Assembly (NCBI GenBank): GCA_964236105.1 | Contig: CAXSBC010000004.1 | Span: forward strand, 248,001-312,000 | Direction of reading: 5' to 3' | DNA: 64,000 nucleotides | DNA from: Lichenicola sp964236105 | Lineage (GTDB): Bacteria > Pseudomonadota > Alphaproteobacteria > Acetobacterales > Acetobacteraceae | In this document: one piece after another, positions 32,313-41,902 of the stretch | Layout of the letters: each line of letters starts with the position of its first letter | Position numbering within the stretch: the first letter of the stretch is position 1 | Translations under genes and position numbers: made by a program | The notes under the pieces: model-generated | What the model saw: only the letters and a program-made list of their open reading frames with translations | The model's database searches: none | What the model was told of the DNA's origin: nothing

Positions 32313-35300
32313 ATGATTTCCGGCGTCTTCATCGACCGGCCCCGGCTGGCGATCGTGATCGCGATCGTCATCACCCTGGCCGGCATCGTCGGCCTGAGCC
32401 GCATTCCGGTGTCGCAGTTCCCCGACATCGTGCCGCCGCAGGTGCAGGTGGCGGCGACCTATCCCGGCGCCTCGGCGACGGTGGTCGAGCAGTCGGTGGC
32501 GCAGCCGATCGAGGCGCAGGTCGTCGGCGTCGACAAGATGATCTACATGCGCTCGGTCAGCGGCAATGACGGCTCCTACAACCTGACCGTCTCCTTCCAG
32601 CTCGGCACCAACGCCGACGTCAACACCGTCAACGTGCTGAACCGCGTGCAGACCGCGAATGCCGAGCTGCCGTCGATCGTGCAGGCCGAGGGGCTGACGG
32701 TGCAGAAGCGCTCGTCGGCGATCCTGCAGTTCATCAACTTCTACAGCCCGTCAGGCAAGTACGACCCGCTGTTCATCGCCAACTACCTGACCATCAACGT
32801 GATCGACGCGGTGTCGCGCACGCCGGGCGTGGGCCAGGCGTCGCTGCTGTCGCGGCAGAAATACTCGATGCGGATCTGGTTCGACACCAACCGGCTGACC
32901 AACCTGAACCTGTCGCCCTCGGACATCACCAACGCGATCGCGCAGCAGAACACGGTGGCAGCCGTCGGCCGCATCGGCGCCCGTCCGGTCGGACCCGAGC
33001 AGCAGTACCAGTTCAACGTGCAGACCCAGGGCAGGCTGGTCACGCCCGCGCAGTTCGGGGAGATCGTGATCCGCGCGCAGCCGGACGGGTCGGTGCTGCG
33101 GCTGCGCGACGTGGCGCGGGTCGAGCTCGGCGCGCAGACGCTGGATTCCGAATCGCGCTTCGACCAGAAGCCGTCGGTGGCGCTGGCGATCTATCTGGCC
33201 CCTGGCGCCAACGCCCTGAACACCGCGACGGCGATCACGGCGCTGGTCAGCCGGCTGTCGCACCGCTTCCCCGAGGGCCTCACCTTCAACGTCACCTACG
33301 ACAGCACCGACTTCGTGCGCGACACCGTGCACGAGGTGCTCAAGACGCTGCTCGAGGCGTTCGTGCTGGTGGTGCTGGTGGTGTTCCTGTTCCTGGGCTC
33401 CATCCGCGCCACCATCATTCCCACCGTCGCGGTGCCGGTCAGCCTGATCGGCGCGTTCGCCGGCATGGTGGCGCTCGGCTTCTCGGCCAACACCGTGTCG
33501 CTGCTGGCGCTGGTGCTGGCGATCGGCATCGTCGTCGACGACGCGATCGTGGTGGTCGAGAACGTCGAGCGGGTGATGGAGGAGGAGCCGGAGCTAGCGC
33601 CGGCCGACGCCGCCAAGAAGGCGATGACGCAGATCACCGGGCCGATCATCGCCATCACGCTGGTGCTGCTGTCGGTGTTCGTGCCGATCGCCTTCATTCC
33701 CGGCCTGTCGGGCGTGCTGTTCCAGCAGTTCGCGGTCACCATCTGCGTCGCCATGCTGATCTCGGCGCTGAACGCGCTGACGCTGTCGCCGGCGCTGTGC
33801 GCGGTGTTCCTGCGCCATTCCGGGCCGCGCCGCGGCATCCTGGGCTTCGTGCTGCGCTCGATCGACAGGGTCCGCAACGGCTATTCGCGCCTCGTCTCGC
33901 GGCTGCTGGGCTTTGCGGTCGGCGGCATCCTGGTGGTGATCGGCTGCGGCGCCGTGATCGCCTTCCTGCAGCACTCCCTGCCGGCGGGGTTCCTGCCGGA
34001 AGAGGACCAGGGCGGCTTCTTCATCAACGTGCAGCTGCCCGACGGCGCCTCGGTGTCGCGCAGCAGCGGCGTGGTCAGCCAGGTGGAGAAGATCGCGCGC
34101 GGCCTGCCGGGGGCGGCCCACAGCTTCGCGGTGATCGGCTACTCGTTTCTCGACACGATCCAGGAGCCGAACGCCGGCTTCGTGTTCGTGCGGCTGAAGC
34201 CGTTCGCCGACCGCACCAAGGCGGCGGAGGGTGCGACGGCCCTGATCGGCCGGCTGTTCGGCCAGGTGCAGAACATCCGGGCCGCGACCGTGTTCCCGTT
34301 CAACCTGCCGCCGATCATCGGGCTGTCGCCGGGCGGCGGCTTCGAATACGAGCTCGAAGGCCTGCAGGGCCAGGATTCCAACCAGCTCAGCTCGGAGATG
34401 CAGGGGCTGCTCGCGGCGGCGAACCAGAGCCCGAACCTGGCCCGCGTGTTCACCACCTTCACCGCGACCACGCCGTCGCTCTATCTCGACATCGACCGGG
34501 TCAAGGCGCAGGCGCTCGGCGTCAACGTCAACGACATCTTCAACGCGCTGCAGACCACGCTGGGCGGCACCTACGTCAACGACTTCAACCTGTTCGGCCG
34601 CGTGTGGCAGGTCAATGTCGAGGGCGAGGCGCGCGACCGGGCCAAGATCGACGACCTGTGGCAGCTCTACATCCGCAACAGCTCGGGCGGGACGGTGCCG
34701 CTGCGGGCACTCGCCACCCTGCGCATCGTCACCGGGCCGCAGGCGATCACGCGCTACAACAACTACCGCGCGATCACCATCAACGGCACGCCTGCGCCCG
34801 GGATCTCGTCCGGCACGGCGCTGGCCACCATGGCGTCCATCTCGGCCAAGACGCTGCAGGCCGGCTACGACTACGAGTGGACCAGCACCGCGTACCAGGA
34901 GGTGCAGGCGTCGGGTAAGACCGGCATCATCCTGGCGATGGCGCTGCTGTTCGCCTACCTGTTCCTGGTCGGGCTCTACGAGAGCTGGATCATCCCGATC
35001 CCGGTGCTGATGTCGGTGTCGGTCGGTGTGCTGGGCGCCTTCATCGGCATGCGCATCGCCGGCCTGTCGCTGGACCTGTATGCGCAGATCGGGCTCGTGG
35101 TGCTGATCGCGCTGGCGGCGAAGAACGGCATCCTGATCGTCGAGTTCGCCAAGGAGCGGCGCGAGGCGGGCGAGAGCATACGCGAGGCAGCCAGGCAGGG
35201 TGCGCATATGCGGTTCCGGGCGGTGATGATGACCTCGTTCGCCTTCATCCTGGGGCTGCTGCCGCTGGTGACCGCGACCGGGGCCGCCTCTGTCAGCCGG

Positions 35301-35519
35301 CGCGACGTCGGCACGCCGGTGTTCGCCGGCATGCTGGCGGCGAGCGGGATCGGTATCTTCATCATTCCAATGCTCTACGTGACCTTCCAGAGCCTGCGGG
35401 AATGGGCGCATCATCATCTTGGCATCGCGCCGCACGCCTCGCTGCCGGAAGACGGGGCGGGACATGGCGGCACCGACGAGGGTGCGCCGCCCGCGAACCG
35501 GGACGGTCCGCGGCGCTGA
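32313..35519 (+). CDS. RND multidrug efflux permease (MexF/AcrB, HAE1 family)
   Basis: A 1068-residue proton-driven efflux pump of the hydrophobe/amphiphile RND family. It has the N-terminal MISGVFIDRPRLAIVIAIVI helix, a porter domain with PPQVQVAATYPGASATVVEQSVAQPIE, and the TM4 proton-relay Asp pair in IGIVVDDAIVVVENVERVMEE. A second porter half and a C-terminal helix set with AAKNGILIVEFAKERR and VSRRDVGTPVFAGML complete the pump. All 12 membrane segments are present. ATG at 32313 is 10 bp after the adaptor stop; codons upstream of it are the adaptor gene in another frame. Regulation through the TetR-type site at 30929 is likely. Confidence 0.96.
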   Translation: MISGVFIDRPRLAIVIAIVITLAGIVGLSRIPVSQFPDIVPPQVQVAATYPGASATVVEQSVAQPIEAQVVGVDKMIYMRSVSGNDGSYNLTVSFQLGTNADVNTVNVLNRVQTANAELPSIVQAEGLTVQKRSSAILQFINFYSPSGKYDPLFIANYLTINVIDAVSRTPGVGQASLLSRQKYSMRIWFDTNRLTNLNLSPSDITNAIAQQNTVAAVGRIGARPVGPEQQYQFNVQTQGRLVTPAQFGEIVIRAQPDGSVLRLRDVARVELGAQTLDSESRFDQKPSVALAIYLAPGANALNTATAITALVSRLSHRFPEGLTFNVTYDSTDFVRDTVHEVLKTLLEAFVLVVLVVFLFLGSIRATIIPTVAVPVSLIGAFAGMVALGFSANTVSLLALVLAIGIVVDDAIVVVENVERVMEEEPELAPADAAKKAMTQITGPIIAITLVLLSVFVPIAFIPGLSGVLFQQFAVTICVAMLISALNALTLSPALCAVFLRHSGPRRGILGFVLRSIDRVRNGYSRLVSRLLGFAVGGILVVIGCGAVIAFLQHSLPAGFLPEEDQGGFFINVQLPDGASVSRSSGVVSQVEKIARGLPGAAHSFAVIGYSFLDTIQEPNAGFVFVRLKPFADRTKAAEGATALIGRLFGQVQNIRAATVFPFNLPPIIGLSPGGGFEYELEGLQGQDSNQLSSEMQGLLAAANQSPNLARVFTTFTATTPSLYLDIDRVKAQALGVNVNDIFNALQTTLGGTYVNDFNLFGRVWQVNVEGEARDRAKIDDLWQLYIRNSSGGTVPLRALATLRIVTGPQAITRYNNYRAITINGTPAPGISSGTALATMASISAKTLQAGYDYEWTSTAYQEVQASGKTGIILAMALLFAYLFLVGLYESWIIPIPVLMSVSVGVLGAFIGMRIAGLSLDLYAQIGLVVLIALAAKNGILIVEFAKERREAGESIREAARQGAHMRFRAVMMTSFAFILGLLPLVTATGAASVSRRDVGTPVFAGMLAASGIGIFIIPMLYVTFQSLREWAHHHLGIAPHASLPEDGAGHGGTDEGAPPANRDGPRR

Positions 35520-35650
35520 GCGATCCTCGCATGGGTTGCGCATCATCGCGACTTCGTGATCGTGGTGCGGGTGGCGGGGGGCGACCATCGAGCGTTCGCT
35601 CTGAAAGCGGCTCGGCGGTGGTGGCGAGCTGCCGCCAGCCGTAGGATACG

Positions 35651-37792
35651 ATGATGGAAAGGCGGGATCTCATGCATTCAGGCCAACGCGAGCCGTTGCG
35701 GGCACCGGACGGATCGGCAGCCGGACCGGCGGTGAGCATGGACCAGCTCTGCATCAATACGATGCGCACCCTGGCGATGGATGCGGTGCAGAAGGCCAAA
35801 TCCGGACATCCCGGCACGCCGATGTCGCTGTCCCCGGCGGCCTATGTGCTGTGGAACGACCTGCTGCGCTACAATCCGCAGGACCCGAACTGGCCGAACC
35901 GCGACCGCTTCGTGCTGTCGGTCGGCCACGCCTCGATGCTGCTCTACTCGCTGATCTTCCTGGCCGGCGTGAAGTCGGTGAACGAGGGCGAGGACCGGTC
36001 CAAGCCGTCGCTGAGCATCGACGACCTGAAGCAGTTCCGCCAGCTCAGCTCCAAGACGCCGGGACATCCGGAATACCGCTTCACCTCGGGCGTGGAGACC
36101 ACCACCGGTCCGCTGGGACAGGGCTGCGGCAACTCGGTCGGCATGGCGATGGCGCAGCGCTGGCTCGCCGAGCGCTACAACAAGCCGGGTTACCCGATCT
36201 TCGACTACCACATCTGGACCTTCAGCGGCGACGGCGACCAGATGGAGGGCGTGTCCTCCGAGGCGGCCTCGATCGCGGGCCATCTCAGGCTGTCGAACCT
36301 GACCTGGCTGTATGACAGCAACCAGATCAGCATCGAGGGCTCCACCAAGCTCGCCTTCATCGAGGACACGCACAAGCGGTTCGAGGGCTATGGCTGGAAC
36401 GTGGTCGAGGTGACGGACGCCAACGACCTCGAGCTGCTCAAGGAGCGCTTCCAGGAGGCGCGCGCGCAGGACGGCATCGCCGGCGGTAAGCCGACGCTGA
36501 TCGTCGTGCACAGCCAGATCGCCTACGGCGCGCCGAAGAAGGCCGGCACCGCGGCAGCCCATGGCGAGCCGCTCGGCGACGAGGAGGTCGCGGGCACCAA
36601 GAAGTTCTATGGCTGGCCCGAGGACAAGACGTTCTATGTCCCCGACGGCGTCATGGAGCACTTCCAGCAGGGCATCGGCGCGCGCGGCCAGGCGCTGAAT
36701 GCCGGCTGGCTGGAGATGATCGGCCGCTACAGGGCGGAATATCCCGAGCTCGCCGCCGAGCTCGAGATGATCAACCAGCACGATCTGCCGGAAGGCTGGG
36801 ACAAGGAGATCCCCAGCTACGAGGCCGACAAGAAGGGCATCGCCTCGCGCGAGAGTTCGGGCAAGATCCTGAACGCGATCGCGCCGCACGTGCCCTGGCT
36901 GATCGGCGGCGCTGCCGACCTGTCGCCCTCGACCAAGACCAACCTGACCTTCCAGGGTGCCGGCAGCTACGAGGCCGGCAACTATGGCGGACGCAACCTG
37001 CATTTCGGCGTGCGCGAGCATGCCATGGGCTCGATCACCAACGGCATCGCGCTGTCCGGCATCCGGCCGTATTGCTCGGGCTTCCTGATCTTTTCCGACT
37101 ACATGAAGGCGCCGATCCGCCTGTCGTCGATCATGGAGCTGCCGGTCGTCTACATCTTCACCCATGACAGCATCGGCGTGGGCGAGGACGGTCCGACGCA
37201 TCAGCCGATCGAGCAGCTGGCGCAGTTGCGGGCGACGCCCGGGATCATCACCATCCGTCCGGGCGACTCCAACGAGGTGGCCGAGGCCTGGCGCGTGATC
37301 ATGCCGCTGAAGGAGCAGCCGGTGGCGCTGATCCTGAGCCGGCAGGCGCTGCCGACGCTCGACCGGACCAAGTACGCGCCGGCCTCGGGTCTGGCCAAGG
37401 GCGCCTATGTGGTCGGCGACTGCGACGGCACGCCGGACGTGATCCTGATGGCGACGGGCTCGGAGCTCGCCATGGCGGTGGACACCTACGAGACGCTGAT
37501 CGCCGAAGGCATCAAGGCGCGGGTGGTGTCGATGCCCTCCTTCGATCTGTTCGAGGAGCAGAGCGACGAGTACAAGGAAAGCGTGCTGCCGTCGTCGGTG
37601 ACCGGACGCGTCGCGATCGAGCAGGCGGCGGCGTTCGGCTGGGACCGCTATACTGGTCTCAAGGGCACGATCATCGCCATGCACACGTTCGGCGCCTCGG
37701 CGCCGCTCAGCGACCTGCTCAAGAAGTTCGGCTTCACGCCCGAGAAGATCCTCGAAGCCGCACGCAAGCAGGCCGCGGGCGGCAAGCTCTAG
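35651..37792 (+). CDS. tkt: Transketolase
   Basis: Transketolase moves two-carbon units between sugar phosphates with thiamine diphosphate and is central to the non-oxidative pentose phosphate route. The protein (up to 713 aa) has the substrate-site motif KAKSGHPGTPMSLSPAAYVLW, the ThDP-binding motif WTFSGDGDQMEGVSSEAASIAG, VREHAMGSITNGIALSG, and the phosphate-binding region THDSIGVGEDGPTHQPIEQL. ATG at 35651 has AGGA at proper distance; ATG at 35672 and 35738 are alternatives, the last matching the usual family start (MDQLCINTMRTLAMDAVQ). It opens a nine-gene same-strand block for pentose phosphate and gluconate metabolism. Confidence 0.96.
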   Translation: MMERRDLMHSGQREPLRAPDGSAAGPAVSMDQLCINTMRTLAMDAVQKAKSGHPGTPMSLSPAAYVLWNDLLRYNPQDPNWPNRDRFVLSVGHASMLLYSLIFLAGVKSVNEGEDRSKPSLSIDDLKQFRQLSSKTPGHPEYRFTSGVETTTGPLGQGCGNSVGMAMAQRWLAERYNKPGYPIFDYHIWTFSGDGDQMEGVSSEAASIAGHLRLSNLTWLYDSNQISIEGSTKLAFIEDTHKRFEGYGWNVVEVTDANDLELLKERFQEARAQDGIAGGKPTLIVVHSQIAYGAPKKAGTAAAHGEPLGDEEVAGTKKFYGWPEDKTFYVPDGVMEHFQQGIGARGQALNAGWLEMIGRYRAEYPELAAELEMINQHDLPEGWDKEIPSYEADKKGIASRESSGKILNAIAPHVPWLIGGAADLSPSTKTNLTFQGAGSYEAGNYGGRNLHFGVREHAMGSITNGIALSGIRPYCSGFLIFSDYMKAPIRLSSIMELPVVYIFTHDSIGVGEDGPTHQPIEQLAQLRATPGIITIRPGDSNEVAEAWRVIMPLKEQPVALILSRQALPTLDRTKYAPASGLAKGAYVVGDCDGTPDVILMATGSELAMAVDTYETLIAEGIKARVVSMPSFDLFEEQSDEYKESVLPSSVTGRVAIEQAAAFGWDRYTGLKGTIIAMHTFGASAPLSDLLKKFGFTPEKILEAARKQAAGGKL

Positions 37793-37898
37793 CACCGGGC
37801 GACGCCCATATTGCCGGCCGTTACGGCGGGGCGGACCGCATCATGTCCCGGAGGGCCGGTCCGGGACAGGTCCACCCCGAACTCTTGAGGAGCAAGCC

Positions 37899-40769
37899 AT
37901 GAACGTCGTCCAGAAGACACCCGGCGTGCAGGATGCGGGCAACCCGCTGCAGACGCTGGAGAAGTTCAAGCAGTCGCCCTGGCTCGACTTCATCCAGCGC
38001 TCCTTCATCGCCGACGGCAGCCTGGCCGGCCTGGTGCGTGACGACCGCCTCAAGGGCGTCACCTCCAACCCCGCCATCTTCGAGAAGGCGATGGGCCACG
38101 GCACCGACTACGACGACCAGTTCAAGGCGATCGTCGAGGCCGGCAACACCGACGTCTCCGAGATCTACGAGACGATGGCGATCGACGACATCCGCGCCGC
38201 CTGCGACGTGCTGAAGCCGGTCTGGGACGAGACCGAGGGCCTGGACGGCTATGTCAGCCTCGAGGTGTCGCCCTATCTCGGCCTGCGCACCGAGCCCACG
38301 ATCGTCGAGGCCCGTCGGCTGTGGAAGGCGGTCGGCAAGCTGAACCTGATGGTCAAGATCCCCGGCACCGAGGCCGGCGTGCCGGCGATCCGCCAGGTGA
38401 TCTCGGAGGGAACCAACGTCAACGTCACGCTGCTGTTCTCGCTCGACGCCTACAAGAAGGTGCTCGACGCCTACATCTCCGGTCTCGAGGATCGGCACGG
38501 CGCCGGCGAGGACATCTCGCACATCGCCTCGGTCGCCAGCTTCTTCGTCAGCCGCATCGACGGGCTGATCGACAAGGAGATCGACAAGCGCGTCGCGGCA
38601 GGCGATCCGGAAGCCGAGGCGCTGAAGGCGCTGCGCGGCAAGGTGGCGATCGCCAACGCCAAGATGGCCTACCAGCACTACCTGGAGATCAGCGCCAGCG
38701 AGCGCTGGCAGAGCCTGAAGGCGGTCGGCGCCAACCCGCAGCGCCTGCTCTGGGCCTCCACCGGCGTCAAGGACAAGGCCTACAGCGACGTGCTGTATTG
38801 CGAGGAGCTGGTCGGCGCCGACACCGTCAACACCATGCCGCCGGCGACGATGGACGCCTTCCGCGACCATGGCGTGGTGCGCAACGCCCTGACCGAGGAT
38901 GTCGACGGCGCCCGGCACCTGCTGGCGGAGGTCGAGCGGCTCGGGCTGGATCTCGACGGCGTCACCAGCAAGCTGGTCAAGGACGGCGTCGACGCGTTCG
39001 CCGACTCCTTCGACACGCTGCTGGGTGCTGTGGCGGCGAAGAAGGCGGAGCTCGCGGGCGACGCCGTCGCCAAGATCGAGATGGCGCTGCCCAAGGATCT
39101 CGACGAGGCGGTCAAGGCCAGCCTGGAGACCTGGCGCAAGGCCGGCACGGTGCGCCAGCTCTGGGAGCGCGACGCCTCGGTCTGGACCGGCAAGGACGAG
39201 GCCAGGTGGCTGCGCTGGCTCGACATCATCGGCGAGCGGACCGAGGGCCTCGACGAGCTCACCGCCTTCCAGCAGGAGGTGAAGGCCAAAGGCTTCAGCC
39301 ACGTGCTGCTGCTCGGCATGGGCGGCTCCAGCCTCGGGCCCGAGGTGCTCGCCGAAACGTTCGGGCGGCGTGGCGGCTGTCCCGAGCTGCACGTGCTGGA
39401 CAGCACCGATCCGCAGCAGGTCGCAGCATTCGAGGGCAAGGTCGATCTGGCCAAGACGCTGGTGATCGTCAGCTCGAAGTCCGGCGGCACGCTGGAGCCG
39501 AACATCCTGAAGGCGTACTTCTTCGACAAGGTGCAGCAGGCCACCGGGGGCAAGGCGGGCGCGCAGTTCGTCGCCGTCACCGATCCCGGCTCGCACATGG
39601 AGGAGGTCGCCAGGAAGGACGGATTCTGGAAGATCTTCCACGGCGACAAGCAGATCGGCGGCCGCTATTCGGTGCTGTCGAATTTCGGCCTGGTTCCGGC
39701 AGCCGCGATGGGGCTCGACCTCAAGGAGTTCCTGTTCAGCGCCGACCGGATGGCCAAGGCCTGCTCGGCCGGCACGCCGCCCGCGCAGAATCCGGGCGTG
39801 CTGCTCGGCAGCCTGCTCGGCGTTGCCGCCAAGCTCGGCCGGGACAAGGTGACGATCGCGGCATCGCCCGGCATCGCCGATCTCGGCGCCTGGCTGGAGC
39901 AGCTGCTGGCGGAATCGACCGGCAAGGACGGGCTCGGCATCGTGCCGATCGAGGGCGAGACGCTGGGCGCTCCGTCGGTCTATGGCGCTGACCGGCTGTT
40001 CGCCTATCTGCGCCTGACCGACAGTCCGGATGCAGCGCAGGATGCGGCGATCAAGGCGCTGCAGGCGGCGGGGCAGCCGGTCGTGACGATCGCGCTGAGC
40101 AGCAAGATGCAGATCGCGCAGGAGTTCTTCTGCTGGGAGTTCGCCACCGCCGTGGCCGGCTCGATCATCGGCATCGACGCCTTCAACCAGCCCGACGTCG
40201 AGGCCAGCAAGATCGAGACCAAGAAGCTGACCGACGTCTACAACCAGAGCGGCTCGCTGCCGTCCGAGACGCCGTTCGCGACCGACGGCGACTTCTCCTT
40301 CTTCGCCGACGAGAGCAACGCGCAGGCGCTCAAGGGCGGGTCGCTTGAGGCGGTGCTGAAGGCGCACTTCGCCCGCGCCAGGGCCGGCGACTACGTGGCG
40401 CTGCTCGCCTATATCGAGCGCGCACCGCAGACGATGGCCTGGATCCAGGCGGCACGGCTGGCGATCCGCGACGGCCTGCACGTGGCGACGGCGGCCGAGT
40501 TCGGGCCGCGGTTCCTGCACTCGACCGGACAGGCCTACAAGGGCGGGCCGAACAGCGGCGTGTTCCTGCAGATCACCTCGGACGACAGCGCCGATCTGCC
40601 GGTGCCGGGCGAGAAGTTCACCTTCGGCGTGGTCAAGGCGGCGCAGGCGCGCGGCGACTTCGACGTGCTGGCCGAGCGCGGGCGCCGGGCGCTTCGCGTG
40701 CACGTGAAGGGCAGCCTGTCGTCGGGCCTGGAGCGCCTGGGCACGGCCATCGCCGGCGCGGCCGCCTGA
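37899..40769 (+). CDS. tal-pgi: Bifunctional transaldolase / glucose-6-phosphate isomerase
   Basis: One 956-residue polypeptide joins two enzymes. Residues 1 to about 370 are a transaldolase: GVTSNPAIFEKAM near the N-terminus and the Schiff-base Lys153 in LMVKIPGTEAG. From about residue 400 to the end is a glucose-6-phosphate isomerase with VLLLGMGGSSLGPEV, LVIVSSKSGGTLEPN and a C-terminal active-site region with GPNSGVFLQIT. Such fusions are known in acetic acid bacteria and some others. It links the non-oxidative pentose phosphate arm directly to fructose/glucose-6-phosphate exchange. ATG at 37899 follows GAGGAGCAAGCC. It lies 106 bp after tkt. Confidence 0.96.
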   Translation: MNVVQKTPGVQDAGNPLQTLEKFKQSPWLDFIQRSFIADGSLAGLVRDDRLKGVTSNPAIFEKAMGHGTDYDDQFKAIVEAGNTDVSEIYETMAIDDIRAACDVLKPVWDETEGLDGYVSLEVSPYLGLRTEPTIVEARRLWKAVGKLNLMVKIPGTEAGVPAIRQVISEGTNVNVTLLFSLDAYKKVLDAYISGLEDRHGAGEDISHIASVASFFVSRIDGLIDKEIDKRVAAGDPEAEALKALRGKVAIANAKMAYQHYLEISASERWQSLKAVGANPQRLLWASTGVKDKAYSDVLYCEELVGADTVNTMPPATMDAFRDHGVVRNALTEDVDGARHLLAEVERLGLDLDGVTSKLVKDGVDAFADSFDTLLGAVAAKKAELAGDAVAKIEMALPKDLDEAVKASLETWRKAGTVRQLWERDASVWTGKDEARWLRWLDIIGERTEGLDELTAFQQEVKAKGFSHVLLLGMGGSSLGPEVLAETFGRRGGCPELHVLDSTDPQQVAAFEGKVDLAKTLVIVSSKSGGTLEPNILKAYFFDKVQQATGGKAGAQFVAVTDPGSHMEEVARKDGFWKIFHGDKQIGGRYSVLSNFGLVPAAAMGLDLKEFLFSADRMAKACSAGTPPAQNPGVLLGSLLGVAAKLGRDKVTIAASPGIADLGAWLEQLLAESTGKDGLGIVPIEGETLGAPSVYGADRLFAYLRLTDSPDAAQDAAIKALQAAGQPVVTIALSSKMQIAQEFFCWEFATAVAGSIIGIDAFNQPDVEASKIETKKLTDVYNQSGSLPSETPFATDGDFSFFADESNAQALKGGSLEAVLKAHFARARAGDYVALLAYIERAPQTMAWIQAARLAIRDGLHVATAAEFGPRFLHSTGQAYKGGPNSGVFLQITSDDSADLPVPGEKFTFGVVKAAQARGDFDVLAERGRRALRVHVKGSLSSGLERLGTAIAGAAA

Positions 40770-40779
40770 CATCCGGGGA

Positions 40780-40807
40780 GCGGAGCGGCGCCTCGGCGGC
40801 GCTCCGC
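40780..40807 (+). other. Hairpin between tal-pgi and gnd
   Basis: Perfect 8-bp arms GCGGAGCG (40780-40787) and CGCTCCGC (40800-40807) enclose a 12-nt GC-rich loop, 10 bp after the tal-pgi stop. There is no T-run. It may cause partial termination or protect the upstream message, giving different levels of tal-pgi and of the genes from gnd onward. Confidence 0.4.
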
Positions 40808-40868
40808 ACCCGCAGCCTGAGGACGTTGCCGGCCTGGTGCCGGCCCAGCTTCGAACGAGGAATTCCCT

Positions 40869-41900
40869 ATGCAGATCGGCATCATCGGACTTGGCCGGAT
40901 GGGCGGCAACATCTCGGTCCGGCTCTCCAAGCACGGGCACGAGGTCGTGCTGTATGACCGCGATCCGAAGGTGGTGGCCGGTATCCATGACCGCGCGGAG
41001 AGGAGCCAGGCGGCCGACGGTCTGCAGGACCTCGTCGCCAAGCTGAGCGCGCCGCGCGTGATCTGGGTGATGCTGCCGGCGGGCAGGATCACCGAGGAGA
41101 CCGTCACCACGCTGGCCGGGATGATGCAGAAGGACGACATCATCATCGATGGCGGCAACAGCTACTACAAGGACGACATCCGCCGCGCGGCGACCCTGCG
41201 CGGCGTGGGCGTCCACTATATCGATGTCGGCACGTCGGGCGGCGTCTACGGGCTCGATCGCGGCTACTGCATGATGATCGGCGGCGCCAAGGAGGCGGTG
41301 GACCATATCGACCCGATCCTGTCGGCGCTGGCGCCCGGGATCGGCGACACCGAGCGTACCCGGGGCCGCGTGGCGCCCGATCTCGATCCGCGCGCCGAGC
41401 AGGGCTACCTGCATTGCGGGCCGGCGGGATCGGGTCATTTCGTGAAGATGGTCCATAACGGCATCGAGTACGGCATGATGCAGGCCTATGCCGAGGGCTT
41501 CGACGTGCTGCGCAACAAGAACTCCGGCGATCTCGCGCTGGATCAGCGCTTCGACCTCAACATGGCCGACATCGCCGAGGTCTGGCGCCGGGGCAGCGTG
41601 GTCTCGTCCTGGCTGCTGGATCTGTGCGCCAACTCGCTTGCCAAGGACGGCACCCTGTCCGACTTCACGGGTCAGGTGGCCGATTCCGGCGAGGGACGCT
41701 GGACCATCGAGGCGGCCATCGAGGAGGCGGTGCCGGTGCCGGTGCTGAGCCAGGCGCTGTTCACCCGCTTCCGCTCGCGGTCGGGCAACAACTTCGGCGA
41801 GAAGCTGCTGTCGGCCATGCGCTTCCAGTTCGGCGGCCATGTCGAGGAGCATCACACCGAGCACAAGCATGGCGCGGACGTCTCGGAGACGAAATCCTAG
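40869..41900 (+). CDS. gnd: 6-phosphogluconate dehydrogenase, decarboxylating (short GndA type)
   Basis: Gnd oxidises and decarboxylates 6-phosphogluconate to ribulose-5-phosphate. The 343-residue product has the dinucleotide motif IGIIGLGRMGGNISVRL, the substrate motif IIDGGNSYYKDDIRRA, GTSGGVYGLDRGYCMMIGG, and the catalytic Lys-His-Asn in GSGHFVKMVHNGIEYGMMQ. Its length is that of the short class (about 330 aa), which lacks the long C-terminal helical extension of the E. coli enzyme and often prefers NAD. An Asp at the end of the second strand (VLYDRD) fits NAD preference; this is inference. The zwf start follows two bases after its stop. Confidence 0.95.
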   Translation: MQIGIIGLGRMGGNISVRLSKHGHEVVLYDRDPKVVAGIHDRAERSQAADGLQDLVAKLSAPRVIWVMLPAGRITEETVTTLAGMMQKDDIIIDGGNSYYKDDIRRAATLRGVGVHYIDVGTSGGVYGLDRGYCMMIGGAKEAVDHIDPILSALAPGIGDTERTRGRVAPDLDPRAEQGYLHCGPAGSGHFVKMVHNGIEYGMMQAYAEGFDVLRNKNSGDLALDQRFDLNMADIAEVWRRGSVVSSWLLDLCANSLAKDGTLSDFTGQVADSGEGRWTIEAAIEEAVPVPVLSQALFTRFRSRSGNNFGEKLLSAMRFQFGGHVEEHHTEHKHGADVSETKS

Positions 41901-41902
41901 GA

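Noticed and set aside
37821..41870. 1349-codon minus-strand open frame over tal-pgi and gnd
   Set aside because: It is the antisense of strongly supported enzymes. Long shadow frames are expected at this GC content; no family motif is present.
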